DNA from: an uncultured Alphaproteobacteria bacterium
GTDB lineage: Bacteria > Pseudomonadota > Alphaproteobacteria > HIMB59
Assembly: GCA_902632575.1 (NCBI GenBank)
Contig: CACPCY010000007.1
Span: 1 to 27,803 of the forward strand
DNA: 27,803 nt
Reading direction: 5' to 3'
Numbering within the stretch: position 1 is the first letter of the stretch; every line of letters starts with the position of its first letter. Under the pieces are notes generated by a model. That model did no database searches. It had not been told where the DNA came from and saw nothing but the letters and a program-made list of their open reading frames with translations. The position numbers and the translations under genes are program-made. Below are positions 1 through 8,081 of this stretch, piece by piece.

Positions 1-363
1 GATATAGCTCTAAAGAAAATTTTACCAATCATTTTAAAATCTAAAATTAAATATTTTTTAATTGAGTCATCAAACCCTCGTCACTCTCATGAATGGAGAG
101 TTTTTGAAGATATAAAATTGCCACAAGATAAAATACTTGTTCCTGGTGTTATTGACTCGACATCAAATTTTGTCGAACACCCAGAGGTAGTTGCTGAAAG
201 ATTGATTAAATTTTCAACTGTCGTCCCAAAAGATCAATTAATGGCAGGGACTGACTGCGGTTTTAGTACTTTTGCAGGTTTTGGTAAAATAGATGAAAAA
301 ATATGCTATGAAAAACTTTATGCACTTGTAGAGGGTACAAAACTTGCCTCTAAAGTTATATAA
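1..363 (+). CDS. MetE-like (cobalamin-independent methionine synthase C-terminal family) methyltransferase, 3' end only
   Basis: The open frame runs in from the left edge in frame 1 and stops with TAA at 361-363, so only about the last 120 residues are present; a start inside the window is not needed. Visible motifs fit the C-terminal barrel of the MetE / UROD-like superfamily: an IESSNPRHSHEW segment, then GVIDSTSNFVEHPEVVAERL, then AGTDCGFSTFAG. In MetE the cysteine of this last motif is a zinc ligand that activates the thiol substrate. Stand-alone C-terminal MetE-like proteins of this type are often annotated as methionine synthase II family proteins, but many have unknown methyl donors and acceptors. 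The gene overlaps the convergent SnoaL-like gene by 8 bp. Family assignment is fairly firm; the substrate is not known. Confidence 0.8.
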   Translation, partial: DIALKKILPIILKSKIKYFLIESSNPRHSHEWRVFEDIKLPQDKILVPGVIDSTSNFVEHPEVVAERLIKFSTVVPKDQLMAGTDCGFSTFAGFGKIDEKICYEKLYALVEGTKLASKVI

Positions 364-1363
364 TCTCTTTTTTTTTCTTATTTATTTCTAGTAAATCTAT
401 ACCTAAACAATTCAAAAAATGTAAATGATCAATTAAGACCCAATTTTCAGCAATTTTATCTCCTTCTCTTCTATAAAGATCAACAACTCTCATTTCACCA
501 ACTTGGTTAGAATTATAAGCAAAACCCATATAATTTTTTTTTGGTTTCATTTTCAAATTAGGCCATCCAAACCATCCACCAAAATTTCCCTCAGCGTTTT
601 CTAGTATATGTCCAGTAAAATCTACATACTCTAAATTTTCTTCAAAAGGTCCTGCATGGCCTCTGATATAATTATCATAGGTATATGATGCTCCAATACC
701 ACCAGGCCCCCACCAAATCATGTTTTCGTGCCAATCTTTTTTTAAATCAGAAATAGTTGTTTTCATACCTTCACCAATTAATCTATTTGCCATTCTCATA
801 ATTAAATCTAGTGTTTTTTTTCCTTCTTCTTCATTTTGTCTATTAAAATTTAAACCATTGTGAGTTTTAGGTCCTGGATTAAAACCAACCATACCTGTAG
901 ATTCTGGTACCACAGATAATTTTAAATGTTGCATTAACTTTAAAATATCTAAAAAAAAAGCCCCTTCTGTAATTTTATTATTTTCAATTTTATAAAACTC
1001 ACAATACCACAGCATCACAGGTTTGTTTGTTGATTGTATTCCAAAAAAAGGAAATTCAAAAATACCTAGAAGGTGACCCATGTTTACGACCCACTTAGAA
1101 GTGTGTTTATCAACTAAATTTGTTCCAGCATAAAAAATATCCATTCTCCTTTGTATTTTTTTAAAAGATTTTTTTATTGGTAACCAAAGATTATTAGCTA
1201 TTTGATCTATACCTTTAAGCTCATTAAAGGGGTGGGTACATCTCATTTTAAAATTATTAGAAGTATACTTAGATAAAATTTCTGATATTTTTTTTTCATC
1301 AGAATTATCAATTTCATTTAAAAATTCTAAAATTATTTTTTTTTCATTTTGAAGATCTAGCAT
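356..1363 (-). CDS. Two-domain SnoaL/NTF2-like protein
   Basis: A 335-residue protein that appears to contain two tandem NTF2-like (SnoaL) alpha+beta folds, about residues 5-160 and 185-325. The second half carries DWHENMIWWGPGGIGA, closely similar to WHDNMIWHGPPGFGD in the single-domain protein encoded at 2551-2970, which ties the genes to one family. NTF2-like folds serve as small-molecule isomerases, cyclases or hydrolases, or as binding domains; no catalytic residue can be named here. No signal peptide is seen, so it is probably cytoplasmic. The gene is divergent from the next SnoaL-like gene with 51 bp between starts and is tail-to-tail with the MetE-like gene. Function unknown; a role in catabolism of a substrate brought in by the neighbouring importer is inference. 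Confidence 0.7.
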   Translation of the reverse strand: MLDLQNEKKIILEFLNEIDNSDEKKISEILSKYTSNNFKMRCTHPFNELKGIDQIANNLWLPIKKSFKKIQRRMDIFYAGTNLVDKHTSKWVVNMGHLLGIFEFPFFGIQSTNKPVMLWYCEFYKIENNKITEGAFFLDILKLMQHLKLSVVPESTGMVGFNPGPKTHNGLNFNRQNEEEGKKTLDLIMRMANRLIGEGMKTTISDLKKDWHENMIWWGPGGIGASYTYDNYIRGHAGPFEENLEYVDFTGHILENAEGNFGGWFGWPNLKMKPKKNYMGFAYNSNQVGEMRVVDLYRREGDKIAENWVLIDHLHFLNCLGIDLLEINKKKKEII

Positions 1364-1414
1364 TATTTATTTAATTGTATCTCATTAATTATAGTAATAA
1401 TCTATTTTAAAAAT

Positions 1415-2548
1415 ATGAAATCAAAAAAAATAAAAGATTTAAAGCCCAAACCTCTTAAAGATATACATATGCCCAAAAATTTTGATATATCTCTTAAATC
1501 TTATGGTGGAGGAGGTACATTAAAATCACTTAATCCAAATCCAAAAAAATTAAAACCTCAATCCATGAAGGGTTTTGAAAAACACTATAAAAATATTATC
1601 GATTATATCGTTAGGATTACGTACACAATATGGGAAGAAAAAAATATTGGCTACATCTATGACACCTATAGCCCTGAATGTCGAGTTTGGGATGAGTTTG
1701 GACTCCAATTTGGATCAGAAAAAATAGTTTCAGACACTGTTCTTACCAATAATGCATTTCCTGATATAAGGTTATTTGCCGACGAGGTTATTTGGGCTGG
1801 AGATGAAAACATTAGTTTCCATACTTCTCACAGAACAATAATTACAGGTACAAATACAGGTTTCAGTAAATTTTCAAAACCAACTGGAAAATCTGTAAGA
1901 CTATTTTGCATTGCTAACTGTGTAGCAAAAAATAACGAAATTTATTATGAAAATGTTGTTTATGATACTGCAGGATTAATAAAACAGTTAGGTCTTAACT
2001 TACATGATGTTGCAAGAAAAATAGCAAAAGAAGAAAAAAAAGGGCCTTTTGCAGCAGACTTTAAAAATATAAAATTAAAAAGAAATATTAAAAATTTAAA
2101 ACATTATAAATTTTTTATTCCAGAAAAAATTACAAGTGTAAGAGATTTTGTAAATTCAGTCTTAGATACAATTTGGAACAGAAGAAATTTTTCTGCAATT
2201 AATGAGGCCTATGCGAATAATATTGAATTTGAGGGTTCAACTAGTCGAAAATTTAAAGGAATAAATAAACTCAAAACTTACATAATTTCTTTTATAGCTA
2301 CCTTTCCTGACATAGCTCTTAGTATTGAGGATTTATATTGGATGGGTAATAGTAAAGATGGATACTTAATATCAATTCGATGGGGAGCTTATGGAACTCA
2401 TAAAGGTAATGGCATTTATGGATCACCAACTAATAGAAAGTGTTATATTTGGGGTATTACTCAATGGGAAATAAAAAATAATAAAATAATTAAAGAATGG
2501 ACTGGTTTTAATGAACTTGCAATTTTAATGCAATTATTGGGAGATTAA
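1415..2548 (+). CDS. Two-domain SnoaL/NTF2-like protein
   Basis: A 377-residue protein with a lysine- and proline-rich N-terminal extension (about residues 1-50) followed by two NTF2-like domains, about 55-200 and 235-375. Each repeat shows the SnoaL pattern of an N-terminal helix, a stretch such as FPDIRLFADEVIWAGDE or FPDIALSIEDLYWMGNS, and a C-terminal strand pair ending in a helix (AGLIKQLGL, ELAILMQLLG). The repeated FPDI..(S/A)..(D/E)..W.G pattern supports an internal duplication. It starts 51 bp from the divergent SnoaL-like gene and its stop lies 2 bp before the next SnoaL-like start, so those two are probably co-transcribed. No signal peptide. The specific reaction is not known. Confidence 0.72.
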   Translation: MKSKKIKDLKPKPLKDIHMPKNFDISLKSYGGGGTLKSLNPNPKKLKPQSMKGFEKHYKNIIDYIVRITYTIWEEKNIGYIYDTYSPECRVWDEFGLQFGSEKIVSDTVLTNNAFPDIRLFADEVIWAGDENISFHTSHRTIITGTNTGFSKFSKPTGKSVRLFCIANCVAKNNEIYYENVVYDTAGLIKQLGLNLHDVARKIAKEEKKGPFAADFKNIKLKRNIKNLKHYKFFIPEKITSVRDFVNSVLDTIWNRRNFSAINEAYANNIEFEGSTSRKFKGINKLKTYIISFIATFPDIALSIEDLYWMGNSKDGYLISIRWGAYGTHKGNGIYGSPTNRKCYIWGITQWEIKNNKIIKEWTGFNELAILMQLLGD

Positions 2549-2550
2549 AA

Positions 2551-2970
2551 ATGAGTTTAGATGACAACAAAACCTTACTTGAAAAAATGTATGAAGCTTT
2601 GAATGCTCAGGATTTAGAGGCACAACATAATTATTGGCATGACAATATGATTTGGCACGGACCTCCAGGTTTTGGAGATATACATGGAATTGAGAACTTT
2701 AAATACAAAGTTTTAAAACCCTTTTATGAAGCCTTTCCAGATTATCATGTTAAAAATGACATTGTTGTGTCAGAAGGTAATTGGATAAGTGCTACTGGCT
2801 TTCTAACTGGCACTCATAACGGTACTTATCTAGGAGTTGAGGCAACTGGCAAGTCTATAAAGATGCAGTTCTCTGATTTTTGGACTGTAAAGGACGGTAA
2901 ATTTATGGATAATTACGTAATGGTTGATAACCATGGTGTTTTTGAGCAAATGGGTCTTAAATTTAAATAA
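2551..2970 (+). CDS. Single-domain SnoaL-like protein (ester cyclase type)
   Basis: A 139-residue protein of the length expected for one SnoaL-like polyketide cyclase / ester cyclase domain. It opens with a helix, then WHDNMIWHGPPGFGDIHG, FPDYHVKNDIVVSEGNWISATGFLTGTHNG and a final GVFEQMGLKF helix, all typical of the family. It starts 2 bp after the upstream two-domain homologue and so forms a transcription unit with it. Three adjacent genes with about five NTF2-like folds, sitting between a MetE-like methyltransferase and a sugar-type importer, suggest a dedicated catabolic set, but the substrate cannot be read from the sequence. Confidence 0.8.
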   Translation: MSLDDNKTLLEKMYEALNAQDLEAQHNYWHDNMIWHGPPGFGDIHGIENFKYKVLKPFYEAFPDYHVKNDIVVSEGNWISATGFLTGTHNGTYLGVEATGKSIKMQFSDFWTVKDGKFMDNYVMVDNHGVFEQMGLKFK

Positions 2971-3039
2971 TTAATTTGAATTTTCCGCGACCATTTCTCT
3001 AACATTCACAGTAAAGTTTTTTTTATATAAGAGTGTTAA

Positions 3040-3068
3040 TATAATTTACTTTTAACAGTAAGAAGGGG
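3040..3068 (+). promoter_or_regulatory. Candidate promoter -10 and strong Shine-Dalgarno for the binding-protein gene
   Basis: A perfect TATAAT lies at 3040-3045, about 30 bp before the start codon at 3075. The -35 region is only a T-run, so the promoter may need an activator. AAGAAGGGG at 3060-3068 is the clearest ribosome binding site in the window, 6 bases from the ATG, which fits strong translation of a periplasmic binding protein. Confidence 0.5.
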
Positions 3069-3074
3069 AAAAAT

Positions 3075-4310
3075 ATGAAAAAACTATTAATAGCTATATT
3101 GTTTTCTTTTGTCTCCGCTGGCGCTTTTGCAGGCAGTCATTCTCCATGCGGTGTAACAAACGGTTCAATCAATATATTAGCTAATGAATTTACTACATAT
3201 AGAATATTTATGGATGAAGTAAAAAGTTGTGCAGGACCAGATGCAGATTTTAATGTTACGCACTCTGTAGATCATAATAAATTACAGGTAGCTGCTTTAT
3301 CAGCAAATCCTGCTGAGTTTTCTGCAAAATTAGTTACAAATGGATCAATAACACCTTTGATGAACGATGGTTTAATTAGACCACTTGATGATTTAGTAGC
3401 AAAATATGGTTCGAACTTAAATGAAAATCAAAAGATTACAATTGATGGAAAGATTTATGCTGTAGCTTTCATGGCAAATGCGCAACATCTTTGGTACAGA
3501 GAGAGTATTCTTAACGATTTAGGCATAGCTGTTCCTTCTACTTATGAAGAGGTAATTGCTGCTGCTGAAAAAATTAAAGCAGCTGGAGTAATGGATAATC
3601 CATATGCGGGAGCGTTTAAATCTGGATGGAACCTTGGTCAAGAATTTGTGAATATGTATCTTGGTCATGGTGGTGAATTTTTCAAATCAGGATCTGCACA
3701 ACCTAATGTAAATAATGAAACAGGTGTTGCAGCTCTGAACGTTTTAAAAAAATTAACTGAGCTTAGTAACCCTGATTTTTTAACACAAGATACAAACGCT
3801 GTGAAAGAAGAGTGGGAGTCAGGTAATGTAGCATTAATGCATGTCTGGAACTCAGGAGCTGCATCTTTACTTGATGATGAAGGTGATCAAAATATCAAAG
3901 CCGATACAAGACTAGCACCTTCTCCAACAGTAGGTGGTGGTAGTAAGCCTGCGACTACTCTTTGGTGGGACGGTATAGCTATTGCAACAAATACCTCTGA
4001 TGAAAATGCAGAGGCTTCATTTAGAGCTTTAGTTGGAGCTGCATCTTCAACAGAAATGGCTAATAATAATCCTAATGCTACAGTATGGCTAATTAAAGGG
4101 TATACACCCGGTGATACAGCAGGACCAGTCGTAGATGCTGCATCTAGAGGTACAACTCCTTATCCTAGTTTTCCACATATGAGCTTAATGCACGGTGCTT
4201 TGAGTACAGAACTTGTGGAATTTCTTCAAGGTAATGAGTCTGCTGAAAAAGCGCTTGCCGATGTAGAAGCAGCTTACATAGCAAAAGCTACTGAGCAGGG
4301 TTTTTTATAA
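3075..4310 (+). CDS. ABC transporter periplasmic sugar-binding protein (family 1)
   Basis: A 411-residue extracellular solute-binding protein of the carbohydrate (MalE/UgpB-like) class. A clear signal peptide (lysines, hydrophobic core, cut after AFA near residue 19) directs it to the periplasm. Two cysteines (about C25 and C52) could form a disulfide. The body has the usual family-1 features: INILANEFTTYR near the mature N-terminus, aromatic residues (HLWYRESIL, TLWWDGIAIATN) that typically stack on sugars, and WESGNVALMHVWNSGA. It heads an importer followed by two permease genes. Possible ligands are sugar-type osmolytes such as glucosylglycerate or glucosylglycerol, given the genes downstream, but this is inference from context; other sugars or polyols are equally allowed by the sequence. 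Confidence 0.9.
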   Translation: MKKLLIAILFSFVSAGAFAGSHSPCGVTNGSINILANEFTTYRIFMDEVKSCAGPDADFNVTHSVDHNKLQVAALSANPAEFSAKLVTNGSITPLMNDGLIRPLDDLVAKYGSNLNENQKITIDGKIYAVAFMANAQHLWYRESILNDLGIAVPSTYEEVIAAAEKIKAAGVMDNPYAGAFKSGWNLGQEFVNMYLGHGGEFFKSGSAQPNVNNETGVAALNVLKKLTELSNPDFLTQDTNAVKEEWESGNVALMHVWNSGAASLLDDEGDQNIKADTRLAPSPTVGGGSKPATTLWWDGIAIATNTSDENAEASFRALVGAASSTEMANNNPNATVWLIKGYTPGDTAGPVVDAASRGTTPYPSFPHMSLMHGALSTELVEFLQGNESAEKALADVEAAYIAKATEQGFL

Positions 4311-4336
4311 ATCAAAAATTAAGTTAAATTTGATAG

Positions 4337-4370
4337 AGTGGACCATAAATAAATGGTCCACTTTTTTTTT
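4337..4370 (+). terminator. Intrinsic terminator / attenuator between binding-protein and permease genes
   Basis: A perfect 10-bp inverted repeat AGTGGACCAT (4337-4346) and ATGGTCCACT (4353-4362) encloses a 6-base loop and runs into nine T residues (4362-4370). This is a textbook rho-independent terminator. Its position just before the first permease gene (start 4382) suggests partial read-through, giving much more binding protein than membrane permease. Confidence 0.9.
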
Positions 4371-4381
4371 AGTTTCAAATA

Positions 4382-5410
4382 ATGCCTCATAAAACTTTTT
4401 TTTGGTTTATTCTTCCAACGGGTTTAGCAATGATACTTTTCATAGGCTTGCCTATCGTTTCTAGCTTTTTTCAATCACTTCATATTGAAAATGAACAGGT
4501 TCTTATGGAGGTAGAAAATTGTGATCCATTTGGGTGTACTACAAATGTTAGAGTAGATGTAGAAGCTACAGAAAAAATAGAGGCTGAAAATCCTTTAGGA
4601 AGATTTAATGGCTTTGGCACTTATACTGATAGAAATCATTTAGCTTTTGATGAAATTAGAGAGGCATGGGATAACACGAAATCAATAGGTGAATTCAAAG
4701 ATATTGTTTTAAATCTTCCTTTTTATAAGGCATTATTATTTACAATAACATTTTGTTTTGCAGTTACTCCACCAGTGATAGTTTTAGGTTTTATAGTAGC
4801 TTTAAGCGTTAATACTTTAGCAAAGAAATTAAAGGGATTTATCGTCTTTGGTACAATTTTACCAATGATTGTAACACCTTTAATTGGATCTTTAGTATTA
4901 TTTTGGATGATCGACTCCCAAGGAATAATTGGAGCAAGTATCCAAATTCTTTTTGATGACTCAAATCTTTCTCTAAAGGCCTCGAGTAATTTAACATGGA
5001 TAACACTAATTATTTATGGAATATGGCATAATACTCCCTTTGCTTTTGTTGTTTTTTATGCAGCCTTGCAGACAGTCCCACAAGATCCTTTAGAAGCAGC
5101 CTACATTGATGGCGCAACAAGATTTGAACGTGTTCGTTTTATTGTTATTCCTCATCTATACCCTGTGGCTACTTTCATAATGCTAATCTGTTTAATGGAT
5201 AATTTTAGAGTATTCGAACCTATTATTGGTTTTTCTGCTGAGGGTGTAGCTCAATCATTATCATGGATGATTTATCAAGACTTAAGAAATGAAAATAAAA
5301 TGCTTTTTGGTTCTGCTGGAGCCACGTCAATGTTAACTATATTAGGGATAGCTTTTTTACTTACACCTGTGCTAATTAGAACTTGGAAAGAATTTAAAAC
5401 TGAAAGATAA
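4382..5410 (+). CDS. ABC sugar transporter permease (MalF/UgpA type)
   Basis: A 342-residue inner-membrane permease with about six hydrophobic segments. The EAA loop that docks the ATPase is clear at about residues 237-260 (EAAYIDGATRFERVRFIVIP). Between the first and second membrane segments lies an unusually long, acidic extracytoplasmic insert (about residues 33-110) with a CDPFGC cysteine pair, somewhat like the large loop of MalF. It pairs with the downstream permease, which starts directly after its stop. It lies right behind a terminator hairpin, so its expression probably depends on read-through from the binding-protein gene or on a weak promoter of its own. Confidence 0.9.
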   Translation: MPHKTFFWFILPTGLAMILFIGLPIVSSFFQSLHIENEQVLMEVENCDPFGCTTNVRVDVEATEKIEAENPLGRFNGFGTYTDRNHLAFDEIREAWDNTKSIGEFKDIVLNLPFYKALLFTITFCFAVTPPVIVLGFIVALSVNTLAKKLKGFIVFGTILPMIVTPLIGSLVLFWMIDSQGIIGASIQILFDDSNLSLKASSNLTWITLIIYGIWHNTPFAFVVFYAALQTVPQDPLEAAYIDGATRFERVRFIVIPHLYPVATFIMLICLMDNFRVFEPIIGFSAEGVAQSLSWMIYQDLRNENKMLFGSAGATSMLTILGIAFLLTPVLIRTWKEFKTER

Positions 5411-6292
5411 ATGAACCAAACAATCAATAAATATTCAAAACAAATAATAATCGTAAATAGTATTTTTATATTATTTTGGCTTACTATATCAATTTTTCCT
5501 TTTATTTGGACACTCTGGGGTTCCTTCAAAGTAAAAGCAGATTTTTTCTCAAGAGCTGATTGGACATATGCTTTAAGTGGATTTAATACTTTAATTGAAA
5601 CAGGCGCCACTACAACATTTAAAGCGTATTTAGAGTCATGGACAGAGGGCGAATTTGGAAGAGCTACAATGAATACAATGATTGTAACTGTATCAGTAGT
5701 ATCAATTTCATTGTTTCTTGGAACTTTAGGTGCTTATGCTTTGTCTAGGTCAACATTCAAATATACTTTTTATATACTAATTATTGCTTTGATATTTAGA
5801 GCTATGCCTCACATTACTTTAGTATCAGGCTACTTATTTCCTTTTTTCCAATTGAATATATGGGGAATACTTCCAACTACAATTATTGTTTTGGTAGCTA
5901 TAAACCAACCATTTACTCTTTGGTTGCTGTACTCTTTTTTTAAAACTGTACCAAAAGAATTAGATGAAAGTGCTTTGATTGATGGTTGCTCATATTTTCA
6001 AGCATTTAGATATATTATTATGCCAGTAATGTGGCCTGGAGTAGTTACGGCAGGTTTATTTAGTATGATGTTGGCGTATAACGATTTTACAGTCACCGCA
6101 TTGTTACTTAATCAGCATAATTATACAATGGTGCCTAAAATTAATGCTTATCTTGGTACAGTAGAGTACGGTGGAAATTATATGTGGGCAGTATCAAGTG
6201 TTGTTTCTGCGACAGCCCCTTTATTTATGATTATATGGTTTTTTCAAAGACAATTAATCAGTGGTCTTACAGCTGGAGCTGTAAAAGGTTAA
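5411..6292 (+). CDS. ABC sugar transporter permease (MalG/UgpE type)
   Basis: A 293-residue inner-membrane permease, the second half of the heterodimeric channel. The N-terminal membrane segment (about residues 13-35) is followed by a core of five more, with the EAA loop at about residues 181-209 (ELDESALIDGCSYFQAFRYI). Its ATG directly follows the stop of the first permease, implying translational coupling. The next gene is a glycerate kinase, not the ATP-binding subunit that normally completes such operons. The ATPase must be encoded elsewhere or shared with another importer. Confidence 0.9.
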   Translation: MNQTINKYSKQIIIVNSIFILFWLTISIFPFIWTLWGSFKVKADFFSRADWTYALSGFNTLIETGATTTFKAYLESWTEGEFGRATMNTMIVTVSVVSISLFLGTLGAYALSRSTFKYTFYILIIALIFRAMPHITLVSGYLFPFFQLNIWGILPTTIIVLVAINQPFTLWLLYSFFKTVPKELDESALIDGCSYFQAFRYIIMPVMWPGVVTAGLFSMMLAYNDFTVTALLLNQHNYTMVPKINAYLGTVEYGGNYMWAVSSVVSATAPLFMIIWFFQRQLISGLTAGAVKG

Positions 6293-6394
6293 TTAAAGTT
6301 ACATAAATTTTTTAAACGATATATAAGAATATTTTTACTTTATCTGATAAATGTAATTTTAGTAAAAAATCCTCTAAAATAATATCCATTATAA

Positions 6395-7249
6395 ATGTCA
6401 GAAATTACAGCTAAACTAAAATTTATACAAGATACACTAAAAATATTAACAGGTAAGAAAGTTAGTCATAAGAAAATAAAAGATAATTACCTTAAATTAT
6501 TATTTAATTTAAAATATAAGAAAACACTTATGATTGCAGGTTCCCAGGGTTCAGGCAAGTCTACTTTATCAGTTCTAATTAAAAAATTTTTTCTAAAATT
6601 TTACTCAAAGAATGTTGTTATATTAAGTATTGATGATTTTTATCTGTCATCTTTTCAAAGAAAACGATTAGCAAGAAAATTCAATACAGATTTATTTGAA
6701 ACTAGAGGTGTACCTGGTACTCACAATTTAAAATTACTCTATAAAGTAACAAATAATTTAATGAAAAAGAAATTTCCAGTTTATGTTCCTGTATTTGATA
6801 AAGTTACTGACAACAAAAAAAATTATAAAAGAAAAATTAGTAAAGTAGATTTGCTAATTTTAGAGGGTTGGTGTGTTGGCTCAAAACCAATCGACATGAA
6901 ATATTTAAAAAAGAACATTAATGACTTAGAAAAAAAGAATGACCCTAATTTAATTTGGAGAACTGCTTATAATAGTGCCTTAACCGATTACCAAAAACTT
7001 TTTAAAAAATTCAATTATTATTTATTTATAAAATTTCCACATTGGGAATTTGTAATTGATTGGAAATATAAACAAGAATTAGATCTCCGATCATTAAAGA
7101 GTAATATTCATTTAAAAAAAAAGCTCCATCAATTTATAAAATATTATGAAAAATTATCTAAATGGATGTCATTAAACACACCAAGTTATTGTAATATTTT
7201 AATAACTTTAGATAGAAATCAATCAATTAAAAAAATCACATACAAATGA
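6395..7249 (+). CDS. D-glycerate 3-kinase (P-loop, GLYK/Tda10/YggC-like)
   Basis: A 284-residue soluble P-loop kinase. The Walker A motif is GSQGSGKST at residues 49-57; then come LSIDDFYLSSFQRKRLA (about 76-92), the family-typical TRGVPGTHNL (about 102-111), PVFDK and a Walker-B-like LLILEGWCVG. These match plant/yeast-type D-glycerate 3-kinases, which make 3-phosphoglycerate rather than 2-phosphoglycerate. In this setting that product is the acceptor of the glucosyl-3-phosphoglycerate synthase two genes on, so the kinase would recycle glycerate released by the phosphorylase. The gene overlaps the next by 4 bp (ATGA). A TAATAT element at 6380-6385 lies 9 bases upstream of the ATG, suggesting a very short leader. 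Confidence 0.85.
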   Translation: MSEITAKLKFIQDTLKILTGKKVSHKKIKDNYLKLLFNLKYKKTLMIAGSQGSGKSTLSVLIKKFFLKFYSKNVVILSIDDFYLSSFQRKRLARKFNTDLFETRGVPGTHNLKLLYKVTNNLMKKKFPVYVPVFDKVTDNKKNYKRKISKVDLLILEGWCVGSKPIDMKYLKKNINDLEKKNDPNLIWRTAYNSALTDYQKLFKKFNYYLFIKFPHWEFVIDWKYKQELDLRSLKSNIHLKKKLHQFIKYYEKLSKWMSLNTPSYCNILITLDRNQSIKKITYK

Positions 7250-8079
7250 AAAGATATCTTATTTTTACTGATCTTGATGGAACTTTACTTGATCATGAAA
7301 ATTATTCCTTTGGAACTAATAAGAAAACGATATCTACTATTATCAATAACAAAAATGAAATTATATTTAATACTAGTAAAACATTCAGTGAATGTAAAAA
7401 ATTACTTAAAGAATTAAAATTATTAAACATGCCTTTCAGTACTGAAAATGGTGCTGTTATATATTTTCCTAAAATAAGATTTAATAAAATTAAAAACTCA
7501 TCTTCATTTGAAAGATATTGGAGAATTAGAATTGCTAAACTAACTTCAAAGAATTGGCATCAATATTTAAAACTGAAACAAAAAAAATATAATTTTTTAA
7601 TTGCCCAAGATCTCTCACCAAAGATTTTAAAAAAATACACAAATTTGAATAACACTAATATGATGCTAGATCGTGAGGCAAGTCAAATCATACTTTGGGA
7701 AGATAATTTAACAAAATTAAAACAATTTAAAACAGATCTTATATCTGAAAAAGATGGAGTTTTGATTAAAGGAAGTAGGTTCATGCAAATATCTTCTATA
7801 TGCAACAAAAGAATAGCTAAAAAGCTAATATCTCATGCGTATGATATTCAATTTCGTGATAAATACTCAATAAATACTATAGCTTTAGGTGACAGTAAAA
7901 ATGATATTGACATGTTAAATTCTTGTAAATACTCCTGCTTAATAAAAAATTCCTCTGACGCATATCCAAAATTGCGTCCTAATAAAAAAAATGTTTTTAA
8001 ATCATCAAAGTTAGCACCTGACGGTTGGAGTGAAGTCCTGTATAAATTAAATAAAACATTAGAGAATAAAATTTTTTAA
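7246..8079 (+). CDS. HAD-IIB sugar-phosphoglycerate phosphatase (MpgP/GpgP family)
   Basis: A 277-residue HAD-superfamily IIB phosphatase. Motif I is FTDLDGT with catalytic D9 and D11, motif II is NTSKT (about 42-46), and motif IV is LGDSKNDIDML with D216 and D220. STENGAVIYFP and a C-terminal PDGWSEVLYKLN are characteristic of mannosyl-3-phosphoglycerate phosphatases, a group that also dephosphorylates glucosyl-3-phosphoglycerate. Because the adjacent transferase is GT81-like rather than GT55-like, the substrate is most likely glucosyl-3-phosphoglycerate, giving glucosylglycerate. The start overlaps the glycerate kinase stop (ATGA) and the stop is 2 bp before the synthase start, indicating one operon. 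Confidence 0.85.
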   Translation: MKRYLIFTDLDGTLLDHENYSFGTNKKTISTIINNKNEIIFNTSKTFSECKKLLKELKLLNMPFSTENGAVIYFPKIRFNKIKNSSSFERYWRIRIAKLTSKNWHQYLKLKQKKYNFLIAQDLSPKILKKYTNLNNTNMMLDREASQIILWEDNLTKLKQFKTDLISEKDGVLIKGSRFMQISSICNKRIAKKLISHAYDIQFRDKYSINTIALGDSKNDIDMLNSCKYSCLIKNSSDAYPKLRPNKKNVFKSSKLAPDGWSEVLYKLNKTLENKIF

Positions 8080-8081
8080 CT

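Noticed and set aside
118..363. An 81-residue stand-alone gene starting at TTG 118
   Set aside because: The open frame extends to base 1 with residues that fit the MetE-like family, so this is the tail of a larger gene.
5275..5610. Minus-strand open frame opposite the two permease genes
   Set aside because: It lies wholly over well-supported membrane-protein genes and shows no recognisable domain; the same holds for minus-strand frames at 9077-9289, 13694-13891 and 23395-23670 and the plus-strand frame at 27233-27490.
6332..6368. Palindrome TTTATC-T-GATAAA (6339-6351) nested in TTTTTACT...AGTAAAAA before the glycerate kinase gene
   Set aside because: Composed almost only of A and T in a very AT-rich gap, so it is likely by chance; no second copy was found to support an operator.
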